Source: Thermoanaerobacterium sp. RBIITD (GTDB taxonomy: Bacteria; Bacillota; Thermoanaerobacteria; Thermoanaerobacterales; Thermoanaerobacteraceae). From it: a stretch of 64,000 nt of DNA. A program made the position numbers and the translations under genes. Location of the stretch: contig NZ_LT906662.1 in the NCBI RefSeq assembly GCF_900205865.1, forward strand, positions 2,927,411 through 2,991,410, written 5' to 3'. Of the stretch, positions 44,092-52,126 are shown in pieces. Position 1 is the first letter of the stretch, and each line of letters opens with the position of its first letter. The notes beneath the pieces were generated by a model. That model searched no databases and was not told where the DNA came from. It worked only from the letters and a program-made list of their open reading frames with translations.

Positions 44092-44736
44092 TTAAGTTTG
44101 AGCATTGTAATAAAATTCTGCAGTAACAGTTGAAGTACCCGCGTTATAAAAAATACGAGTATAGTTTAGAAATCTACCAGCAATGAGGGTTGCCGCAGTA
44201 CCTGGAGCAACACTTATTTCACCTGTTACGTCATCAATATAATACGCTTCAGCGGTTGTCGGACTTATCTGTAATACAACGGAAAATGCGGCATTACCAG
44301 TATTTCTAACATAATAAGTGTACATTGTTTTCTGTGAGGTATCTTCTGCAAGCAAGGCTCCTGTCCCAGTAACATTATTAATTGAAGAAGTAACGGATAT
44401 AAAACTCCTACCAGATAATACATTGGATATCGTATCAATACTCGAATTAAGTGGACGAATATTTACTGTATTAGTAACATTGGTATTCACCGTATTAGTA
44501 ACATTAGTATTTACAGTACTAACAACGTTTTGAACTGTTATATTATCTACTGTATATGATAATGGTCTTATATTAAGGTCCGACGCCGTGACTGTAATAG
44601 AGGCATTTTGCAAAGTTGTTAAAAGATTTCCACTAGCATCAGTCAATAAGGCTGTAACGGTTCCTTGTGCAGTTTGTCCGTGAACCAATGTTTTGAGCTG
44701 GCTTGCTACAGGATTAAAAACAATATTGTTGGGCAT
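44092..44736 (-). CDS. Ser/Thr/Asn-rich surface-like protein, DUF6385-like
   Basis: A 214-residue protein from ATG 44736, with GAGGTGA 5 nt upstream. No signal peptide, Cys or Lys-rich domain is visible. The middle is low complexity with a short tandem repeat (VNTNVTNT VNTNVTNT, about residues 77-92) flanked by NIRPLSYTVDNITV and NIRPLNSSIDTI, themselves an approximate duplication. The C-terminal 90 residues are beta-rich (SFISVTSSINNVTGTG, YYVRNTGNAAFSVVLQ). I associate this with the DUF6385 group of clostridial surface or spore-coat proteins. Two glycosyltransferase genes flank it, so it may be an O-glycosylated surface or exosporium filament. Function is not proven. Confidence 0.6.
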   Translation of the reverse strand: MPNNIVFNPVASQLKTLVHGQTAQGTVTALLTDASGNLLTTLQNASITVTASDLNIRPLSYTVDNITVQNVVSTVNTNVTNTVNTNVTNTVNIRPLNSSIDTISNVLSGRSFISVTSSINNVTGTGALLAEDTSQKTMYTYYVRNTGNAAFSVVLQISPTTAEAYYIDDVTGEISVAPGTAATLIAGRFLNYTRIFYNAGTSTVTAEFYYNAQT

Positions 44737-44762
44737 ATTTTTCACCTCATATTTTAATTCTT

Positions 44763-44779
44763 TATATATATATATATAT
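44763..44779. repeat. TA dinucleotide tract in a divergent promoter region
   Basis: A run of eight TA units followed by more AT-rich sequence lies between the divergently transcribed surface-protein and glycosyltransferase genes. Tract length changes could affect promoter spacing. Nothing else is clear between 44737 and 44859. Confidence 0.7.
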
Positions 44780-44859
44780 ATGATTTATATATAAAAATGT
44801 TATATATGATAAGCAATATTTTTTTTAATGAATATATTAAAATAATGAGGTGATGTGTA

Positions 44860-46419
44860 ATGAGAGTTTTAATTGGAAGTGCTATAAAACAGGATTATGA
44901 TATTTTAAGAGAATTTTTGGAATCAATAAAAAATCTTGAATCGGATAAAATAAAAATAGATTACTATTTTGTTGATGACAATGATGATAAAAGATCAAGT
45001 ATTTTCCTATATGATTTTAAAAAAGAAGTTACTCAATCAACAGTAGAAATAATTACTGCAGAAAACAAGAATATGAGATATCTAAGGGACGATGTAACAC
45101 ATTATTGGACAGATGATCTTATGAATAAAGTTGCGGATATTAAAAATAAAATAATAAACTACGCTAAAGAAAAAAATTATGATTTTTTATTTTTAGTTGA
45201 TTCAGATTTATATTTACACCCTATGACATTAAAACAGCTGATTATGGCAGAAAAAAATATTATATCAGAGATTTTTTGGACGAAATGGTCACCGGATTCT
45301 ATAGATTTGCCACAAGTATGGGTTTCTGATCAATACACTCTATTTGAAAAAGGTATGAGTGAAAAATTAACCCAAGAAGTGATAAATGAAAGAACTATGA
45401 GATTTTTAAACATGCTATTAGATAGAGGTATTTATAAAGTTGGAGGATTAGGAGCTTGCACACTTATATCAAAAAAAGCTATTAATTCTGGATTATCTTT
45501 TAGTGCAATATATAATCTTTCTTTTTCAGGAGAAGATAGACATTTTTGCATAAGAGCGGTTTCTCTTGGCTTTGAACTTTTTGTGGATACCCATTGGCCA
45601 GCATTTCACATATACAGAAGTGATGATTTAAAGAGGTTATCTATTTATAAAGAATGTATAAAAAAAATTAATGGAATATATAAATATATTATGCTGCCAT
45701 ATAATAGAAGAATAAAAATATCGGATAATAGAGTCACGCTTTCTATGGTTCTAAAAAATGAAGCTAATAGATATTTAAAAGATGTTTTAAAAATCGCACG
45801 CGAAATAGTTGATTCCGCTGTAATCATTGATGATGCAAGTACAGATAATACAAAAGAAATATGTTTAAAAGAGCTTAGTGGGATACCTGTAACATACATT
45901 GTCAATAAAAAATCAATGTTTAACAACGAAGTTGAACTTAGAAAAAGGCTTTTTAATGAAACAATAACTAAAAATCCGGATTGGATACTCTGCCTTGATG
46001 CAGATGAAATATTAGAAGATAAAATCATTCATAAAATAAAAGGAATTATAGATAAACCATATTACGATACAGTATGTTTTAGATTATATGACTTTTGGAA
46101 CGATCATCAATATAGGGACGACATTTATTGGAATGCCCATAAGAGAATGTGGCCTTTTCTTATAAGATACCAGCCATATTTTAAATATGTTTGGAGAGAA
46201 ATACCTGTACATTGTGGGAGATTTCCTTTGAATATTTTTGAACTTCCAACAGGAACCAGTGAGATAAGAGTAAAACACATGGGCTGGGCTAATGAAGAAG
46301 ACCGCCTTTTAAAATATAATAGATATATGCAACTAGACGGTGATGGAAAATATGGTATATTAGAACAATATAAATCAATACTCGATAAGAATGTTAATTT
46401 AAGGGATTGGGAGGATTAA
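44860..46419 (+). CDS. Two-domain glycosyltransferase
   Basis: A 519-residue protein, ATG 44860 after GAGGTGAT. Residues 1-270 look like an Anp1/GT-A fold domain (MRVLIGSAIKQDYDILREFL, FLFLVDSDLYLHPMTLKQLI with DSD as the metal site). Residues 290-519 are a GT2 domain (LSMVLKNEANRYLKDVLKIA, VIIDDASTDNTKEICL, WILCLDADEILEDKI). No signal or membrane helix is seen. It is divergent from the surface-protein gene and likely adds sugars to the same target or to a glycan of it. The acceptor is not known. Confidence 0.8.
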   Translation: MRVLIGSAIKQDYDILREFLESIKNLESDKIKIDYYFVDDNDDKRSSIFLYDFKKEVTQSTVEIITAENKNMRYLRDDVTHYWTDDLMNKVADIKNKIINYAKEKNYDFLFLVDSDLYLHPMTLKQLIMAEKNIISEIFWTKWSPDSIDLPQVWVSDQYTLFEKGMSEKLTQEVINERTMRFLNMLLDRGIYKVGGLGACTLISKKAINSGLSFSAIYNLSFSGEDRHFCIRAVSLGFELFVDTHWPAFHIYRSDDLKRLSIYKECIKKINGIYKYIMLPYNRRIKISDNRVTLSMVLKNEANRYLKDVLKIAREIVDSAVIIDDASTDNTKEICLKELSGIPVTYIVNKKSMFNNEVELRKRLFNETITKNPDWILCLDADEILEDKIIHKIKGIIDKPYYDTVCFRLYDFWNDHQYRDDIYWNAHKRMWPFLIRYQPYFKYVWREIPVHCGRFPLNIFELPTGTSEIRVKHMGWANEEDRLLKYNRYMQLDGDGKYGILEQYKSILDKNVNLRDWED

Positions 46420-46499
46420 AAAAGAAAGATGATATATTAACACCAGAAGGCATATTAATTGTTTTCTGGTGTAATTGCAATAGCTTAAAAAAATACTCA

Positions 46500-46965
46500 G
46501 TTTTAAAACATTACTTTTTTAGAAATATATTTGTCATTTCTAGAAATTTAAATATAGCCAAAGCTATTATGCTACCACTAATTGTATTAATTGAAAAATG
46601 AATTATAAAGAAAAAAGCAGCGACATTTTTACAATGAATAAATTTTGCAATAGGAAAAGCTAATATAGCACCTATTATGCCTGTACCGATTATCTCACCT
46701 AAAATGCGAGTAATTTTTTACCCGTTTTTTTATAGAGAATTCCGCCAAATAAAGCACCGATCATACTTCCTGGAAACGCAAGTAAAGTACCTGTGCCAAT
46801 GAAATTTCTAATTAAAGATATACAAAATGCAATTAATACAGCATAGCTCGGTCTGAGTGTTACTGTAGAAATAACGTTAATTATATGTTGTATAGGTGTT
46901 GTTTTAGATGCACCAATAAGTATTAAATTGATATAATTATACTTTATAAATATGGTTTTGTAAAG
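46500..46965 (-). pseudogene. thiW: Decayed ECF thiamine transporter S component ThiW
   Basis: On the minus strand the remnant reads PIQHIINVISTVTLRPSYAV, LIRNFIGTGTLLAFPGSMIG, ALFGGILYKKTGKKLLAF then a shift to GEIIGTGIIGAILAFPIAKF and another shift. This is the conserved core of ThiW-type ECF S components. Several frameshifts and stops and the lack of a proper start show that it is dead. No TPP riboswitch is visible upstream (46966-47079). The plus-strand hairpin ACACCAGAA/TTCTGGTGT at 46440-46476 lies beyond its end and is unexplained. Confidence 0.75.
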
Positions 46966-47079
46966 ATAAATTTAATTTTAATTGTGCCGAATAAGTGCAC
47001 AAAATGTGCCCTTACTTGCAAAAATCTGCATAAATAAAAATTAAATAATAAAAAAGTCTTATAAAGCCTTGATATAGAA

Positions 47080-47175
47080 TGGCGGGAGTATGTGGGAATC
47101 GAACCCACCCCTCGCCTTTTTAGACGAGAAGCTGGTTTTGAAGACCAGTAGGCACACCAGCACCTATCTACTCCC
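47080..47175 (-). tRNA. selC: tRNA-Sec (UCA anticodon)
   Basis: On the minus strand the RNA begins GGGAGTAGATAGGTG and ends TACTCCCGCCA. The 96-nt length with encoded CCA, the anticodon loop CTTCAAA (anticodon TCA) in CTGGT/ACCAG, the long variable arm CTCGTCT/AGGCGAG and the T arm GTGGG-TTCGATT-CCCAC are the features of tRNA-Sec. It decodes UGA with SelB. It lies about 6.6 kb from the end of selB, a separate locus. Confidence 0.96.
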
Positions 47176-47197
47176 AATATATTAATATTTTATAATA

Positions 47198-47686
47198 TTA
47201 TTTGTCCCTTTTCAATGGCTTGCCGCTTTTTATTGAGTGAGCAATTCTCGAACATGCTGCTGCTACAACCGCAGCAACTAAATCATCAATAAAAGTATTA
47301 CATCTTTCATCTTTATGTTCATTTAAAACACCAATAATTCCAAGCTTTACTTTATCAAGATATCCGAAATTTGTAAGTCCTATTGAACCATATATATTTG
47401 TTATACTTAATGCTAATGTTTCATCTATACCATAAAGGGGCTCGTCTCTTTTTAATATTGATAATAATGGCTCGTCGAGCATATTTTTTTCTGCTAATTT
47501 ATCAAGGGTTATGCCTGTCAAAATGGCATTTTGTACCTCTCTTTTATCAAGTACAGCATTTAAACTCTCTATGCTTTCCTCCCTTGTTAAATCATAATAC
47601 TTCTTTTGAAGTTCTATAACAAGGTCAGCCATATCATTTATTGTTACACCACGTTCTTTTAATAAATTTATTATGATATCCTTCAT
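47198..47686 (-). CDS. PgpA/YutG-like phosphatidylglycerophosphatase A domain protein
   Basis: A 162-residue protein from ATG 47686, with TTAGGAGGCAC upstream. The C-terminal 110 residues show the PgpA-type pattern: ALSITNIYGSIGLTNFGYLD, GIIGVLNEHKDERCNTFIDD and DLVAAVVAAACSRIAHSIKS. The N-terminal 50 residues (GVTINDMADLVIELQKKYYD) are those of the YutG group. Membrane helices typical of E. coli PgpA are absent, so the activity may differ. The gene sits between tRNA-Sec and a divergent gltX. Confidence 0.8.
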   Translation of the reverse strand: MKDIIINLLKERGVTINDMADLVIELQKKYYDLTREESIESLNAVLDKREVQNAILTGITLDKLAEKNMLDEPLLSILKRDEPLYGIDETLALSITNIYGSIGLTNFGYLDKVKLGIIGVLNEHKDERCNTFIDDLVAAVVAAACSRIAHSIKSGKPLKRDK

Positions 47687-47738
47687 TTTGTGCCTCCTAA
47701 TCTTAAAATTGGTTATAATCATATAATATGATGAAATG

Positions 47739-47767
47739 TTGAAAAATATTATATATTAAAGTATAAT
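47739..47767 (+). promoter_or_regulatory. Promoter of gltX
   Basis: TTGAAA at 47739-47744, a 17-bp spacer and TATAAT at 47762-47767. The 5' UTR of about 40 nt has no room for a T-box. Confidence 0.8.
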
Positions 47768-47815
47768 CAAAATTAGTTTTAAAGTCCATAGACAAAAGTT
47801 GAAAGGGATGTTTTT

Positions 47816-49261
47816 ATGAGTGAAATTAGAGTAAGATTTGCACCAAGCCCTACAGGAAATTTACATATTGGTGGTGCGAGGACGGCATTATTTAATTGGC
47901 TTTTTGCAAGACACAATAATGGTAAAATGGTTTTAAGAGTAGATGATACAGATTTGGAGCGTTCTACAGGTGAATCGATGAAAGCTATAATTGACGGATT
48001 AAATTGGCTTGGTATTGATTGGGATGAAGGCCCTATATATCAGTCAAAAAGGCTTGATGAATATAGAAAGTATGCGAAAAAATTAATAGATGAAGGCAAA
48101 GCTTATTACTGTTTCTGTTCAAAAGAAGAGCTTGATGAAATGAGAAATATAGCTCAAAAAGAGGGAAAACCCCCTATGTATACAGGTAAGTGTAGAAATC
48201 TAACTCGTGAAGAAGTATCAAAATATTTAGATGAGGGGAAAAAACCTGTTGTGAGATTAAAGGTCCCTATGGAAGGTAAAACAGTGGTTCATGATATAAT
48301 AAGAGGTGATGTAGAATTTGATAATGCTACATTTGATGATTTTATTATTATGAAATCCGATGATATGCCAACATATAATTTTGCAACAGTTGTAGATGAT
48401 TACGAATTAAAAATAACTCACATTATAAGGGGTGAAGAACATCTTTCAAATACACCTAAGCAGATTTTGATGTATGAAGCTTTAGGATTTGATATTCCAA
48501 AGTTTGCACATGTTTCAATGATATTAGCACCGGATAGAAGTAAACTAAGTAAAAGACATGGAGCTACATCTGTTCAAGAGTTTAGAGACCTTGGATATTT
48601 GCCTGAGGCTATAATTAACTATATAACGTTGCTTGGTTGGATCCCTGAAGATGGTGAAGAAATATTTAATACGTCAAAAAGTATAAAAGAATTCACACTT
48701 GAGCGGGTATCAAAAAATCCGGCTATATATGACACAAAAAAGTTGACATGGCTAAATGGTATTTACATAAGGGAATATGATATTGATAGATTAACTAAGG
48801 AAGTAATACCATTTTTAATTAAAAATGGCCTTATTAGTGATGATTATGATTATAACTATATCAAAAAAATCGTCAATGCTGTGAGAGGAAGAGAAAAAAC
48901 TCTTGCAGAAATAGCAGATGCTATGAGTTATTATTTTATAGATGAATTTGATTATGACGAAAAAGGTGTAAAAAAACATTTTGAAAAAGATGGTGTTGCT
49001 GATATTTTAAAAAAGGCAGTCGAAGCACTTAATGATGTATCGAATTTTAATGTAATAGAAACGGAAGAAGTATACAGAAACCTTATAGTAAAATTAAATA
49101 TTACAAGCGGAGCCCTTTTTCATCCTACAAGACTTGCAATTTCGGGAAGAACATTTGGCCCTGGCTTATTTGATATAATGGAATTATTGGGCAAAGAGAA
49201 AACAATAGAAAGAATCAAAAAAGCTATAAAATATATCGAAGAAAATATTAAGAGTAAATAA
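47816..49261 (+). CDS. gltX: Glutamyl-tRNA synthetase
   Basis: A 481-residue class I synthetase with the HIGH motif in [18 protein letters not shown] and the KMSKS motif as [13 protein letters not shown]. The central PDVVLKSDGMPTYNFA-type part reads [20 protein letters not shown]. It charges tRNA-Glu and, with Gat proteins as in most Firmicutes, tRNA-Gln as well. Matching tRNA-Gln and tRNA-Glu genes lie 1.4 kb downstream. ATG 47817 region starts at 47816 with AAAGGGATG upstream. A terminator overlaps its stop codon. Confidence 0.97.
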   Translation: MSEIRVRFAPSPTGNLHIGGARTALFNWLFARHNNGKMVLRVDDTDLERSTGESMKAIIDGLNWLGIDWDEGPIYQSKRLDEYRKYAKKLIDEGKAYYCFCSKEELDEMRNIAQKEGKPPMYTGKCRNLTREEVSKYLDEGKKPVVRLKVPMEGKTVVHDIIRGDVEFDNATFDDFIIMKSDDMPTYNFATVVDDYELKITHIIRGEEHLSNTPKQILMYEALGFDIPKFAHVSMILAPDRSKLSKRHGATSVQEFRDLGYLPEAIINYITLLGWIPEDGEEIFNTSKSIKEFTLERVSKNPAIYDTKKLTWLNGIYIREYDIDRLTKEVIPFLIKNGLISDDYDYNYIKKIVNAVRGREKTLAEIADAMSYYFIDEFDYDEKGVKKHFEKDGVADILKKAVEALNDVSNFNVIETEEVYRNLIVKLNITSGALFHPTRLAISGRTFGPGLFDIMELLGKEKTIERIKKAIKYIEENIKSK

Positions 49262-49290
49262 GAGAACATTCTAGTTCTCTTATTTATTAT
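49259..49290 (+). terminator. Terminator of gltX
   Basis: TAAGAGAAC (49259-49267) / GTTCTCTTA (49274-49282) is a 9-bp stem with a 6-nt loop and a T-rich tail; the stop codon is in the left arm. Confidence 0.8.
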
Positions 49291-49562
49291 GAATGTCAAT
49301 ATAAGGGATATATTGACTTTTACAACATACGCTTATTTCTAAAACCTCATATACTTTTAAAAAAATATAATTGCATTAGATTAAACGCTATTATCATAAA
49401 CATTAGCACTGTTTCAATGCACGTTGGGCTATGAAGAAAACAATGGTCTAAATGCCATGGAGATTTTACTCTTTTATCTTTTAATGTATTGATTTTTCAC
49501 CCATATCATATACTCTATTAATATAGGTGAGTAATTGTTTTAAATAACTTTTGTTCATTTTT

Positions 49563-49614
49563 AAGCATCCTTTTCTATGAGTTTGTGAACAAAACTATTA
49601 TAAAAAGGATGCTT
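49563..49614. repeat. 12-bp perfect inverted repeat
   Basis: AAGCATCCTTTT (49563-49574) and AAAAGGATGCTT (49603-49614) are perfect complements with 28 nt between them; the inner part (AGTTT...AAACT) can pair too. There is no T-run and no neighbouring gene, so it is not an obvious terminator. Confidence 0.7.
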
Positions 49615-49917
49615 CTATTATGCAAAGTTTTTATAACATCATCTTTTGTACTAAAAGTAATATTTCATATCATTTTACCATATCCAATAGTTTATAGATT
49701 TCTGCTTTTTATAATTTATAGCTTGAAGTTTTAAGAATGTCTGGACAAGTTTTCTGTTTTTTATACAAATCTTAATCTATGATTTTCTTTTTGTTATTTG
49801 TTATTAATAATATTTTTAACATCTTTTAATATATGTTAAGTTATTAAACATTGATACAAAAATGAAATGTTTATGTCTTAAAATGATAGATAAAAATTGC
49901 AATAACATATATATAAA

Positions 49918-49995
49918 ATTACAAAAAATGTAATTGCATTTATTAAGGTTGACATATGTTATATTATATAATAAAAGTGTTGTTGTAAAATTACA
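49918..49995 (+). promoter_or_regulatory. Pair of TGTAA/TTACA operator-like repeats before the EamA fragment
   Basis: ATTACA-N5-TGTAAT at 49918-49934 and TGTAAAATTACA at 49984-49995. The second lies at the same place, relative to the EamA start, as TGTAAATTTTACA (58757-58769) before the intact gene. TTGACA at 49949 and TATAAT at 49967 are only 12 bp apart, so the promoter is unclear. Confidence 0.5.
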
Positions 49996-50014
49996 GTAAA
50001 AGAGGGTGTTTATT

Positions 50015-50077
50015 TTGAATAAGGGTTATATCTATCTTACTATTACAGTGTTTTTTTTCAGTACATACGAGGGATGA
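50015..50077 (+). pseudogene. 5' fragment of an EamA-family transporter gene
   Basis: TTG 50015 with AGAGGGTG upstream opens MNKGYIYLTITVFFFSTYEG, then TGA. It matches the first 19 residues of the intact transporter at 58786 (MNRGYIYLIITVLFFSTYEV). The rest of the gene is absent; DUF436 sequence follows within 6 nt. The fragment and its upstream region look like a second copy cut short by a deletion. Confidence 0.8.
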
Positions 50078-50082
50078 TATGA

Positions 50083-50435
50083 ATGGATTTGATTGAGATT
50101 TCGAAACAGACCAAAATTGTGATAGATGAATTATTAGACATTGCAAATGTTAAAAAAGGTGGTTTATTTGTTCTTGACGGTAATACCAGTGAAGTTCTTG
50201 GTAAGAAAGTTGGCACATCGGGAAGCTTAGATGTTGCAAAAGCAATTGTTGACCCACTCTTTGAATCTATCAAAAAAGAGGTTTATATCTTGCAATACAA
50301 GGTTATGAACACTTAAATAGAGCGCTTCTTGTTAAAGAGGAGGCAATGAAAAAATATAACCTTGATGAAGTAACGGTTATACCACAGGTACATGCTGGTT
50401 TTGGTATAGGGCTTTTCTTAATTAGAATGATTTAA
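50083..50435 (+). pseudogene. Frameshifted DUF436 (YwlG-like) gene
   Basis: ATG 50083 opens MDLIEISKQTKIVIDELLDI and LGKKVGTSGSLDVAKAIVDP, typical of the DUF436 / TIGR01440 family. The first frame ends at 50316. A one-base shift near 50300 restores GYEHLNRALLVKEEAMKKYN and LDEVTVIPQVHAGFG, after which a stop at 50435 precedes the family's normal end of about 180 residues. The protein is of unknown function even when intact. It is broken by at least one shift and a lost C-terminus. Confidence 0.78.
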
Positions 50436-50638
50436 GCCTATTGTATTACCAATTTGAGCCATTTTGAAATCAAAAAATGATTCACTTTAGTTTTTATGCA
50501 AACAAATATGTAACATTACTATCATCAAATAAATAAAACATAAACGTTTTTTCGGCAAGGGTAATCTAATGTAGTGGAATAAAATATAAAAAAAAGACTA
50601 ATATATATTTATATATTTTGTAAAAAGTGAAAAACCTC

Positions 50639-50667
50639 TTGTCAAAATTAAAAAGCCGTGATATAAT
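50639..50667 (+). promoter_or_regulatory. Promoter of the tRNA-Gln/tRNA-Glu pair
   Basis: TTGTCA at 50639-50644, a 17-bp spacer and TATAAT at 50662-50667, with the tRNA starting 17 nt later. Confidence 0.85.
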
Positions 50668-50683
50668 AACAACTGTCAGTTGA

Positions 50684-50757
50684 TGCCGAATGGTGTAACG
50701 GTAGCACCGGTGACTCTGGATCATCTAGTCTAGGTTCGAATCCTAGTTCGGCAGCCA
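50684..50757 (+). tRNA. tRNA-Gln (CUG anticodon)
   Basis: 74 nt with encoded CCA. Acceptor TGCCGAA/TTCGGCA, anticodon stem GGTGA/TCATC around loop CTCTGGA (anticodon CTG), T arm CTAGG-TTCGAAT-CCTAG. The first base pair is U-A, as is common for tRNA-Gln. Confidence 0.95.
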
Positions 50758-50765
50758 TTATTTTT

Positions 50766-50841
50766 GGCCTTATCGTCTAGTGGCCTAGGACATCGCCCTC
50801 TCACGGCGAAGACAGGGGTTCGACTCCCCTTAAGGCTACCA
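50766..50841 (+). tRNA. tRNA-Glu (CUC anticodon)
   Basis: 76 nt with encoded CCA. Acceptor GGCCTTA/TAAGGCT, anticodon stem TCGCC/GGCGA around loop CTCTCAC (anticodon CTC), T arm AGGGG-TTCGACT-CCCCT. It lies 8 nt after tRNA-Gln and is likely cotranscribed with it. Confidence 0.95.
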
Positions 50842-51170
50842 TTGATATCCACAATTAAGAATATTTTAAAATGATCTTCATATACAATAACCTTTTGGAC
50901 ATTGTTTAATACTACCTTTCATATATACATTTTACTGTGTTAAACTTTTCATGTCCACATTTATATACTAGCACCAAACAGAACTGAAAAAAGCAGTATC
51001 AGGACAAGCATAATGCCTGTCTTTTTTAAAATTTCTGTTTATTTTTTAAAAAAAGTAAGTAATCAATATATAATGTTATAAACATAAATAAACTACAATA
51101 TTTTGATGTGTTTTAATAAAAAAGCTAATTATACAATTTGCTCAATTATTTAAAATATAAATATTAAACA
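50842..51170. other. Spacer after the tRNA pair, no gene recognised
   Basis: About 330 bp of AT-rich sequence. A plus-strand terminator-like hairpin GACAAGC/GCCTGTC followed by six T residues lies near 51003-51027. On the minus strand a short hydrophobic frame (KKTGIMLVLILLFSVLFGAS) near 50965-51030 may be the remnant of a membrane protein, but it is too short to name. Confidence 0.45.
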
Positions 51171-51986
51171 TCAATTAATTAAATAATTAATTACCGATTT
51201 ATTAGTAAACCTTAATTGTTCAGGAAATTCACTGTTTCTTTTTGATAAAAGTGCAAAGTATCCTTCTTCCTCAAAATTTTCTTTAATCCTTGCATTTTTA
51301 AAACCCAATCTCGTTATTAATTCGTAATAAAAATCCTTATAATTGATTATATCTTTTGGTACCAAATGAAAAATTCCTTTTAAATTGTTATTTATTATGT
51401 AACATAATTGTCTTGCTATCATTGTATCAGTATTTGTATTATGAAAAAGTTTTGGATAAACAACAACATCTTTGTTGTTATGAAGCAAGGTTAATAATTC
51501 GTTCATCCTTGGAGAATTTTTCCCCCAAACTTGAGGAAGTCTTAATAAACAGACATTATCATGTAATATTTCTGTCATTCTCTTTTCACATTCTATCTTA
51601 TATTGTCCATAATCGCTATGAGAATTTGGCAAATCATCTTCGTAATGAGGTTTACTTAAGTCATTATCAAAGACATTTGTAGTAGAGAAAAAGTATAAAC
51701 TTCCGCCATTTTCCTTTAGGTATTTGGCAATTTTTATATGCAGAATCAATTGTTTATTAAAATCTCCTCTTAAACATGAAACTATACTATGAGGCTTTAA
51801 AGTATTCAATATAATACTTATGTTATCCGAATCTTCGATGTTGAGCTTAAAACTTCTATCTTGATTCAATGGTACTGGATTTTGAAAGTACGTTGAATAA
51901 ACCTGAAATTTATCATATTTATTCATTTCATTTATTATTGCTGTTCCTACAAGTCCACTTCCACCCAGTATTAAAATCTTGTGCAT
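51171..51986 (-). CDS. RmlD-like NAD(P)-dependent sugar-nucleotide reductase/epimerase family
   Basis: A 271-residue extended SDR protein. The Rossmann motif is HKILILGGSGLVGTAIINEM, a Thr/Ser region FFSTTNVFD follows, and the active-site pair is in SDYGQYKIECEKRM (YxxxK). LRLPQVWGKNSPRMNELLT and ICGIFHLVPKDIINYKDF-type parts (here GIFHLVPKDIINYKDFYYEL) are like RmlD (dTDP-4-dehydrorhamnose reductase). No other rml genes are near, so rhamnose synthesis is not shown. ATG 51986 lies 12 nt after AAGGAGG, which is part of a palindrome. The 5' UTR looks structured. Confidence 0.75.
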   Translation of the reverse strand: MHKILILGGSGLVGTAIINEMNKYDKFQVYSTYFQNPVPLNQDRSFKLNIEDSDNISIILNTLKPHSIVSCLRGDFNKQLILHIKIAKYLKENGGSLYFFSTTNVFDNDLSKPHYEDDLPNSHSDYGQYKIECEKRMTEILHDNVCLLRLPQVWGKNSPRMNELLTLLHNNKDVVVYPKLFHNTNTDTMIARQLCYIINNNLKGIFHLVPKDIINYKDFYYELITRLGFKNARIKENFEEEGYFALLSKRNSEFPEQLRFTNKSVINYLIN

Positions 51987-51997
51987 GAGAATTATAC

Positions 51998-52058
51998 CTC
52001 CTTATAAGGAGAGTGGCAACCACACCCTGCTTATCAAGCTACCTCAAGTATAATTATA
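51998..52058 (-). promoter_or_regulatory. Structured 5' UTR and -10 box of the RmlD-like gene
   Basis: On the minus strand TATAAT (52058-52053) is followed by three small hairpins: GCTT-GAT-AAGC (52039-52029), GTGG-TTG-CCAC (52023-52013) and the palindrome CTCCTTATAAGGAG (52011-51998), which contains most of the AAGGAGG ribosome site. No known riboswitch class is recognised. No good -35 is seen. Confidence 0.45.
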
Positions 52059-52076
52059 GCATATATAGAGCTTTAA

Positions 52077-52102
52077 GCACTCATTAATTTGAGTGTTTTT
52101 TT
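52077..52102 (+). terminator. Orphan plus-strand terminator
   Basis: CACTCA (52078-52083) / TGAGTG (52090-52095) followed by seven T residues is a standard terminator on the plus strand, but both neighbouring genes are on the minus strand. It may end an unrecognised small RNA or be left from a lost gene. Confidence 0.6.
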
Positions 52103-52126
52103 ATTGGAGGGATATATGTTATCTCT

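Larger units (their letters stand above)
49291..50014. other. Gene-poor, AT-rich stretch with scattered remnants
   Basis: No intact gene is seen in about 720 bp. On the minus strand near 49370-49480 a short open piece (KSPWHLDHCFLHSPTCIE, then TVLMFMIIAFNLMQLYFFK) resembles the end of a DDE transposase, a tentative match only. A 52-nt inverted repeat lies at 49563-49614, and repeated TGTAA/TTACA sites lie near 49918 and 49984. The right end is the upstream region of the EamA fragment. Confidence 0.5.

Noticed and set aside
46440-46476. ACACCAGAA/TTCTGGTGT hairpin as terminator of the glycosyltransferase gene
   Set aside because: No T-run follows on either strand; it is left as an unexplained stem-loop.
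47768-47815. T-box riboswitch for gltX
   Set aside because: The leader is only about 40 nt long with no T-box sequence or terminator.
49949-49972. TTGACA and TATAAT as a sigma-A promoter before the EamA fragment
   Set aside because: The boxes are only 12 bp apart, and in the intact copy at 58727-58745 only 7 bp apart, so they cannot be a normal -35/-10 pair.
50639-50841. Possible ribosomal RNA operon next to the tRNA pair
   Set aside because: No rRNA-like sequence is present; the two tRNAs have their own promoter.
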